Positions 57,148 to 64,000 of a DNA stretch of 64,000 nt are shown one piece after another. This stretch comes from Heterostelium album PN500 (Eukaryota; Evosea; Eumycetozoa; Acytosteliales; Acytosteliaceae): positions 1,364,001-1,428,000 of the forward strand of contig NW_008805070.1 in the NCBI RefSeq assembly GCF_000004825.1. Direction: 5' to 3'. The first letter of the stretch is position 1. Each line of letters begins with the position of its first letter. The notes under the pieces were generated by a model. The model had not been told where the DNA came from. It saw only the letters and a list, made by a program, of their open reading frames with translations, and searched no databases. Both the position numbers and the translations under genes were made by a program.

Positions 57148-58803
57148 ATGTCAAATATTTGTTCACAACACCCACTCAAATCACTAGAGTTTATTTGCTA
57201 TCAATGCAATAGATTAATGTGTTCAAGATGTACGATCAATCATAATAAAGAACATACTGATCATGTTTTAAACTATGAACACATTGATGATATCAGACAA
57301 TCATTAAGCAGTTTTTTATTAATAGATGAAAAAAATAATAGTAATAATAATAATAGTAGTAGCGATAGTAATGCATTAAATTCAACTATTAGAGCAATAT
57401 GGAAATCATTGAAATCAACATCAGAAAGATATCAATCATTATCAGCAACAGAGAATGAGATATCACAACACTTTGAGCAATTACATCAATATCTAGTCAC
57501 TGAAGAGTTTAGACTAAAGAAACCAATCGTCATTAAAAAAGATACAATAGTAAATCAAATAGAAAATAATATTAAGCATTTGAAATATTTATATCAAATC
57601 ATTGATATAAATAATAAGTTAAATGTTAATCATGAAAAAGAATCACCAAATTCTAATCAAAAAGAATCTGCAGAAGATACCACTACACAATATTCAACAC
57701 CAACAATCATTAGTTCAATTTCATCCAGTTCATCATTACAATCATTCATACAAGATAATAATCAAACATTGTTCAATGATCATCATGATCCATTCAATAC
57801 TGATGAGCTTATCAAACAACACAACAACGATTCATCATCATTACTATTAGATATTATTCATAAATATAATAATCAATTCAAAGATTTAAAGTTGTCAGAG
57901 GAGAACAATGAAGAAGAAATTCAAATTTCAATAGGACAGATCAATTTGAGTCAATTCAATTCTATTATAGACAAGCTAACCAATTTGGCAGAAACATCGA
58001 GAAGAGCTGCATTTATTTTCATCACACATCGTGAGAAAAATGGAGCTACACTTTTCAATACTCTTGATAGTTCAATTGAACCGTTGAAACTTGACTACTG
58101 TTTTAGAGCTACCAACTCGTCAATGGTTTCGATTGGTGAATATATCTATATATTCGGTGGTTGGAACAATCCAAACAAATGGTTTAAATTCTCGATTGTA
58201 TCGAAATCATTCGAACATATAGGCGAGATGGAAGGAATCGAAGGTGATCGATTAATATCGGTTTGTTATGACGGTCAAGATCACATCTATTTGGTTAATG
58301 GTATTTCCTCTCATAGAATCGATAGATTTAATATCAACACATTGAAATTCGAAAAGTGGATATACCATAACCAAATTACAGGTGGTGAGCATCTATCGAC
58401 GATGATCTTTAAAGGAACTCTATATTCAATATCAAGCGGTAAAAGATCTATAGTTGAAATAAGTTTATCAGATAGAGTTTCTTCAAGCCGCGAATTAGAT
58501 ATTAAACCCTACACAGCATGTCATGATAATTTAGGAAATTTCTATATCCACTCCAAAGAAGAAAATAGATTCATAAAATACAATGTTGAAACGAAAAAGA
58601 TAACCAATCTCAGTCCAATCCCCGCAAAGAATAGCGAAGTTTTTCTAAAGTTTCATCGATTTTCCGCAAAAATCAGTCATATCTTTTCATTTGGTGGTGT
58701 TGAATATGGTAATTTCAAATATTCGATTGAAGACAACCAATCTGAACAAATATTTCAAGATGATAGGGAACAAAGACAGTGGTGTGGATCCGCGTCAATT
58801 TAA
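57148..58803 (+). CDS. B-box / kelch-like propeller protein
   Basis: Single exon, 551 residues. B-box finger at about 4-50 (CSQHPLKS, CYQCNRLMCSRCTINH, DHVLNYEHID), helical line IWKSLKSTSERY and SATENEISQHFEQLHQYL, a Ser/Asn linker, then the propeller-like part (YIYIFGGWNNPNKWFKFS, VCYDGQDHIYLVNGIS, GNFYIHSKEENRFIKYNVETK, HIFSFGGVEYGNFKYSIE). It is most like the genes at 43918 and 39847. No enzyme motif or membrane span is seen. The function is unknown. Confidence 0.85.
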   Translation: MSNICSQHPLKSLEFICYQCNRLMCSRCTINHNKEHTDHVLNYEHIDDIRQSLSSFLLIDEKNNSNNNNSSSDSNALNSTIRAIWKSLKSTSERYQSLSATENEISQHFEQLHQYLVTEEFRLKKPIVIKKDTIVNQIENNIKHLKYLYQIIDINNKLNVNHEKESPNSNQKESAEDTTTQYSTPTIISSISSSSSLQSFIQDNNQTLFNDHHDPFNTDELIKQHNNDSSSLLLDIIHKYNNQFKDLKLSEENNEEEIQISIGQINLSQFNSIIDKLTNLAETSRRAAFIFITHREKNGATLFNTLDSSIEPLKLDYCFRATNSSMVSIGEYIYIFGGWNNPNKWFKFSIVSKSFEHIGEMEGIEGDRLISVCYDGQDHIYLVNGISSHRIDRFNINTLKFEKWIYHNQITGGEHLSTMIFKGTLYSISSGKRSIVEISLSDRVSSSRELDIKPYTACHDNLGNFYIHSKEENRFIKYNVETKKITNLSPIPAKNSEVFLKFHRFSAKISHIFSFGGVEYGNFKYSIEDNQSEQIFQDDREQRQWCGSASI

Positions 58804-58854
58804 ATTAATTAAATAAAACTTTTTTATTTGAACTTTAATTTATATTAAAACTAT

Positions 58855-61800
58855 TCAACTTGAAATTCCTTTCCATTCTATCAAAAAAGAATTGTAATTC
58901 ATTTCTTGGTATTTTTGAAACATTAATTGTACAAAATTCACCAATTGATCTGAATAGTAATGTTTTGATTTATGAATTCCTTCTGAATCTATATCACTAA
59001 AAATAATAAAAAAAATGAATCACATTAGTTATCAGAAAGTTTTAAGTATTTAAATTACTTACAAAGACATAAGTTTGCAAAGAACTAAAGAAAATGAATA
59101 GATAGCATATGAATGATCGAATTTAATGTTCTCAGCCTGAGGGATATCCTCTAAAAATGAACAATTTTTAAAACCATCTAGCACCAAACCTTGACCCTTA
59201 ATATATAGGTTTGAAATGTTGATATCAGCATGAGTAACACCATGAGCTTCCAACAAAGCCAATATATCAAAAATCTGTGGAATTATATGTCTAATTTCTT
59301 CTTCTTTGATATGTTCATTCCTCCATAATTGAAAAAATGTTAATTTGATGTTTGAAGTTAGTTTAGTTTCAAATAATACATACTTTAGTGCTCTCGATTC
59401 TATTAAATATTCTAAATTTCTACCAACATAATATTCTTTGAACAGATGCATTGTTCCAGCTTCAGTATCATCGATTAAAAGAATGTGTTGTATAAATCTT
59501 GGTACTTTATGGAATTTTGTTATTGCTCTACATTCATTTCTTAGTCTAAGTAAACAATTCTGGTTGTTGGCTTCTAAATAATTGGTTGTTTCGTAAACAT
59601 ACTATCTCATAAAAATATATTAGATAAATAAAATTCTTAATATAAATTATTAATATAAATTATTAATATTTACCAATTTAAAATCTTGTTTAGATTGAAC
59701 TAAATAACTCTTAGTATCATCCCATTCATTCGAGTTGATATATTTTGCCAAAACAAAGAATTCATAAGAGTCAAATGATATAGCCTGGTAGGTATCTTCG
59801 ACATCTGGATGTGATTTGAATGAATAGGTATATTCAAAATCGACTTCGTATGAACCAGGAAGACACTTGAATGAGTAAAAAATCCACTTATCTTGAACAG
59901 AAACCAAGGTAATTGTAATAGAATTACAGTTTTTCGTTGAAAAAAATACTTTTTTCTTTGAATTGAAATAATTAAGTTGCAAGATTGATTCAAATAGTTC
60001 ATCTTCATTGTTCCTACCAGATATCAATATAACTACTTGGCCCATAGCTCTCTTTAAAAGAATATAAAAATTGGTGTCGCTACTAATGATTGGTTTTATG
60101 AAAAAGTTGGATGACTCTACCAGATGGTCAGAATAAAAGTTGTTTTCATAATTACTTGATTTTAGTGTATCTATCAATTCCAAGTCACGAAGTTTCAAAG
60201 AGATAAGGGAAGTTGGTAGAGAACCAGGACAAATTTTGGGCAAAAACAATCTTTCGCTGAAGCTTTTGATACCATCCAGATTCCTATAGACTAGTGATTG
60301 AAGAGAACTAGGCAATGAAAAGTCAATTTGTTGCCTGAATGAACCACCAAAAGTTAGAGAGGTTAAAGATTCTGGAAGAATCCCAGATTTTAATGGCTTA
60401 TTAAACTTGGAACCAAATACTAATGATTTCAAACTCTCTGGCAAAACAGCTTGTTCTAATTCTTGATTGAATGAATATCCAAACTCCAAAATTTCTAAAC
60501 ATTTAGGAAGTAAACCTGGCTTTAATGGACAGTTCAGACCAACAATATGTGTAATGGTATCTGGCAATAATCCATCATCAATTTGGTAATTATTGTTAAA
60601 CTCAATATACTCTAATGAACTTGGGAGGATCAAGTGACTTTTGAATGAAAAGCCAAGTTTCAGAGATTGGAGTTTATTTGGTAGGACTCCATCCTCCATT
60701 GGTTGATCAAAAGAATATCCAAACTCTAATGATTGCAAAGATTGAGGTAACATATCTTTATGTAATGGGAAATTAAAGAGAGAACCAAGAGTTAAAACTT
60801 TAAGAGTTTTTGGAAAGTAACTGTATACGATTGGGCCAGAATCAATTCTAAGAATTTCCAAAGATGAAGGTAGAACACCAGGTAGTGGATGGTGTATATT
60901 TTCTTCTAAAATCAAAGATTTTAATGTTGAAGGTAGTGCTCCTATTAATAAAGGTTTTTTATATGAAAGGAGTGTTACTGATGTTACACTGAATGGTATT
61001 GTGATGGGCTCAATTGTTTGATTGAAGTTAGAGCCAAAACATATTTCAGAAATTAAAGTAGAACTTGTATGGAACGGTGCATCAATATTGTATTTAATAC
61101 TCGTTTGTTGGAAATCAACATGTTGATCCAAAATAGTTTGAAACGATTCTCGATTCTGAGGTTGTTTGTCCAACATTCTTGTCACAAAATCAATTAATTG
61201 TTTTGAATATCTCTGAGAAGAAATAATAATATTATTTCTATCTGATATAAATTGAATATGATTGTTTATATCTTTTTCGTGACTTTAATAAATAAAATGG
61301 TTTTAAATAAATATATTATGATTTGAAGATTAAACTATTTAATCATACCAAGATAATAACTTCAGAATAGTTGACCCAACAGAATATATATCAAATGAAT
61401 GACTATAATATTTAAAAATAGCCTCCTATTTGATGAAAAAATGTTAATTATTATTTTTAAGTAATAAAAAATATTATGATAACGTACTGGTGCAATATAA
61501 CCCTTGGTTCCTCTAGTTACATTGGCTATAGAGTTTGGTTCTTCAATGTCACAAACGGAAGGGAGTGATTCTGGTTCAGCTTCAAGGCATGGTTTATCTT
61601 TAACAGCCAGTACTGATGCCCAATCAATTGTTTTAAATTCTTTACTGTTATCGTTGAATGTGCTACATCCAAAATCACCTAATACTAAATTTCCATTTTT
61701 GATAAATATGTTCATCGGTTTGATATCACAATGTATAACTCCAATGTGTTCCAACTCTTTTAAAATATAAAACAATTGTGAAATATAATTCCATATTTCA

Positions 61801-63945
61801 GGTTCTGAAAAGTATTTTCTAAAAAAATAAGTTAGAGAATTGCTTATTAAAGAATATGAATTCAATAATTACTCTTTTGATTCAGATTTTATCCTAAATA
61901 ATTTGTTTAGATCACCACCAATACAATACTCTGTCAAAATATGATAGATTTTATTCTCTACATCATCAAAACTATCAACCATTTGAACAAAATTTGGTTT
62001 TCCTGAAAGTAGTGTCATTGTTATTACTTCATTAGCTAACCTAGAATAATAACTTGGTGGTCGATCTTCATATTTATTTATTTTGTAGGCACACTATAAT
62101 ATTTTTTATTAGTAAAAAATACCTAATTAATTTTTATGATTAAAAATTTACCAACATATTTGTATCTTTAGAGATAACTAAATAAACTTCATTTAAACTT
62201 TGGGAAAACTTGGTGATGTAATAATAGAGTTTGGAATTAATTATGAATGTTTTTTCATTGAAAAACAAATCAGGTTGGAAATTACTTATATAATTATTCA
62301 CTGAATTAATTGTGATAACATGATATGCTGATTTTGTTGCTAAGATTTGTAATCGTTTCAATATCCACTTATCATTATTTTTCAATATTACCATATTGAT
62401 ATCATGGTTGTTTATATTCAAACCAGTTAGCTTTAGTTCATGATTTGTATTTTCCCCAACCTGTTCAACTAACAATTCATTTCCAAATGTTACTATTACA
62501 ACTAATATATGACTAGTTATGTTTTTGAAATGCAACTCTATATTTAAAAAACTTTCTGCAGCATAACTCTTAATTGAACATTCAATTGGGCGACTTAGGA
62601 TCTCTCCTCTTGAAGATGAGTCCACTTGATATGTATTCTTGCCTATGTTGAATGACTTTAGTGATGAAGGTAGTGTATCGAAATGGATGGTTTGCATATA
62701 GTTATCATTAAACTTTAACGATTTCAACCGGTTTGGGAGATCGCCTATTTTGATGGGATGATTATATTGAAAACCAAATTCTATTGATTCGACAGATTCA
62801 GGCAGCGATCCCGAAATAATTGGAAAAGTGCTTGAATATACCAGAGTTTTCAAAGACTGTGGTAATACTCCCTTTGGAATATCGGTCTTGGTATTGAAGT
62901 TTAATATATAAAGTGAAGGTGGAAATACTCCTGGTACAATTGGATGCGAATACTCTGCACCTAAGGCCAGGATTTCTAGTGATGCAGGCAAAAGACCTGG
63001 CCCCAATGCTTGATTGAAGTAATGACCAAAATAAAGTTTAATTAAAGATTTTGGTAATGTTCCAGGAAGAATTGGATAGTTGTATTTGTCACTAAAAGAT
63101 AGATTTGTCAAAGACTCTGGTAAAATTCCTGGTTCTATTACTTGGGCAAACTCTGTACCCAAAGACAATGATTTAAGAGTTGGAGGCAACACTGGTAATG
63201 GAATATTGTAGTCTCTTTCCAATCTTAACACCTCTAAACATGAAGGTAATTCATAGATAGGTTGATTAAAGAACCAATCGAATCTCAACTCGGTAATGGA
63301 ATTGGGTAGAATTCCTGGCAGAATAGGCAGATTATAATATAAACCAAAGTTCAAAACTCTTAGAGACTTGGGTAGTACATCCTTTTCTATTGGTAGATTG
63401 TAGTCTGGTCCTAGTGTTAGAGAATCCAATTTCTCTGGAAGTACGTTGACGTGAATTGGTTGGTTGAAATGCCAGTAGAAGATGAGAGTTTTCAACGATG
63501 ATGGTAGACAACCGGGTAGTAATAGCTGATTGAAATCATCATAAAACTCTAGATACTCTAACCTCTCGGGTAGTGATCCAATTTCAATAGGCTGATTGAA
63601 GTTCTTTCCGAATATTATTGATCTAAGAGATTGAGGTAAGACTCCAAGCATAATTGGTTTATTAAAACTGTCACCAAACTTCAAACTCTCAAGTGTCTCT
63701 GGCAATACTCCTTCTATAATCTCTTGATTATAGTTAGCACCGAACCGTAATGACTTTAGAGTAGGTGGTAGCGCACCTGGAAGAATCGGACAATCGAAAC
63801 ATTTTCCAAATGTTAAAGACCCAACTAATTCCTCTTGAATAGATCCTTGGTGTACAGTCTCATTATAGTCATTGTCAAACTTCAGCTCCAAATCTTGTGA
63901 ATCACTTTCACTCGTTGTATATTGATTATTATTTGATTGTATCAT
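58855..63945 (-). CDS. FNIP-kinase-FNIP-pseudokinase protein
   Basis: Seven exons: 63945-62152, 62093-61873, 61818-61488, 61425-61349, 61282-59674, 59601-59063, 58996-58855 (1570 residues). Residues 40-470 are some 18 FNIP units (LKSLRFGANYNQEIIEGVLP-like). A kinase follows: no normal Gly loop, Lys602 in CAYK, Glu in LANEV, catalytic Asp703 in HCDIKPMN, DFG at 720-722, APE at 781-783. In exon 5 the kinase end (TRMLDKQPQNRESF) runs straight into a second FNIP block (FGSNFNQTIEPITIP and on), so the fusion is in one exon. A second kinase-like domain from about 1325 keeps HADINISN (Asp1470) but has VYET where the Lys should be, LDGF for DFG and no APE: a likely pseudokinase. The two modules look like an internal duplication. 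Substrate and partners are unknown. Confidence 0.8.
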
Positions 63946-64000
63946 TGAATAACAATAAATATAACAAAATGATTAAAAAATTTTTTTTTTGGTTGTGCTT
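63946..64000. other. 5' flank of the FNIP-kinase gene
   Basis: Short AT-rich flank with a T run, cut by the window end. Confidence 0.3.

Noticed and set aside
58855-61349. Separate FNIP-kinase gene downstream of the first
   Set aside because: The C-lobe of the first kinase and the second FNIP block share one uninterrupted exon, with no start or promoter between them.

Overview
The window reads as nuclear DNA of a dictyostelid social amoeba. Supporting signs are AT-rich intergenic DNA with long A and T runs, short AT-rich introns (mostly 50-110 nt, GTAAGT/GTATGT donors), poly-Asn, poly-Gln and poly-Thr tracts, and families typical of these amoebae: IPT/TIG-EGF membrane proteins, FNIP repeats, CBM49, B-box/kelch-like proteins, small terpene synthases and ankyrin proteins. 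Coding DNA is less AT-rich than in D. discoideum, so a Heterostelium/Polysphondylium-, Tieghemostelium- or Acytostelium-like species is my guess; the species cannot be fixed from this stretch.

Layout. 1-12.8 kb: three tandem paralogues of large adhesion-type proteins (C-type-lectin-like, IPT/TIG, EGF, ComC-like domain, one membrane span); the first is only a tail, and a DUF2828/vWA gene lies between it and the other two. 12.9-17.4 kb: an F-box/FNIP gene, a secreted CBM49 protein and a decayed ARF-like GTPase. 17.5-29.2 kb: conserved genes: Ariadne-type RBR ubiquitin ligase, PIG-Q/Gpi1, a class I glutamine amidotransferase-like protein, an ankyrin protein, and a mitochondrial type II NADH dehydrogenase. 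29.7-37 kb: a TPR-like protein built of near-identical 41-residue repeats, a transposase scrap, PEBP, two odd Pol III-type tRNA units, an inverted partial copy of tma7, and tma7 itself. 37-46.5 kb: divergent TM9 protein, B-box proteins, terpene synthase and a rearranged copy of its end, 2-oxoglutarate/Fe(II) prolyl hydroxylase. 46.8-64 kb: F-box/FNIP protein, GNAT acetyltransferase, ankyrin protein, histone stem-loop binding protein, haspin-like kinase, two head-to-head B-box proteins, and a very large FNIP-kinase-FNIP-pseudokinase protein.

Exon joins below were worked out by hand from splice sites, frame and family fit; each summed length is a multiple of three.

Most striking: (i) two units near 33.7 and 34.7 kb where the 3' half of a tRNA (T arm, 3' acceptor strand) precedes the 5' half (5' acceptor strand, D arm), with an oligo-T terminator and flanks that can pair, as expected of circularly permuted tRNA genes; (ii) a 1570-residue protein with two FNIP-kinase modules, the second lacking key kinase residues; (iii) a 151-bp almost identical patch between otherwise diverged lectin-type paralogues, suggesting gene conversion; (iv) a terpene synthase fragment in which a 64-bp piece bounded by 10-bp inverted repeats has flipped.
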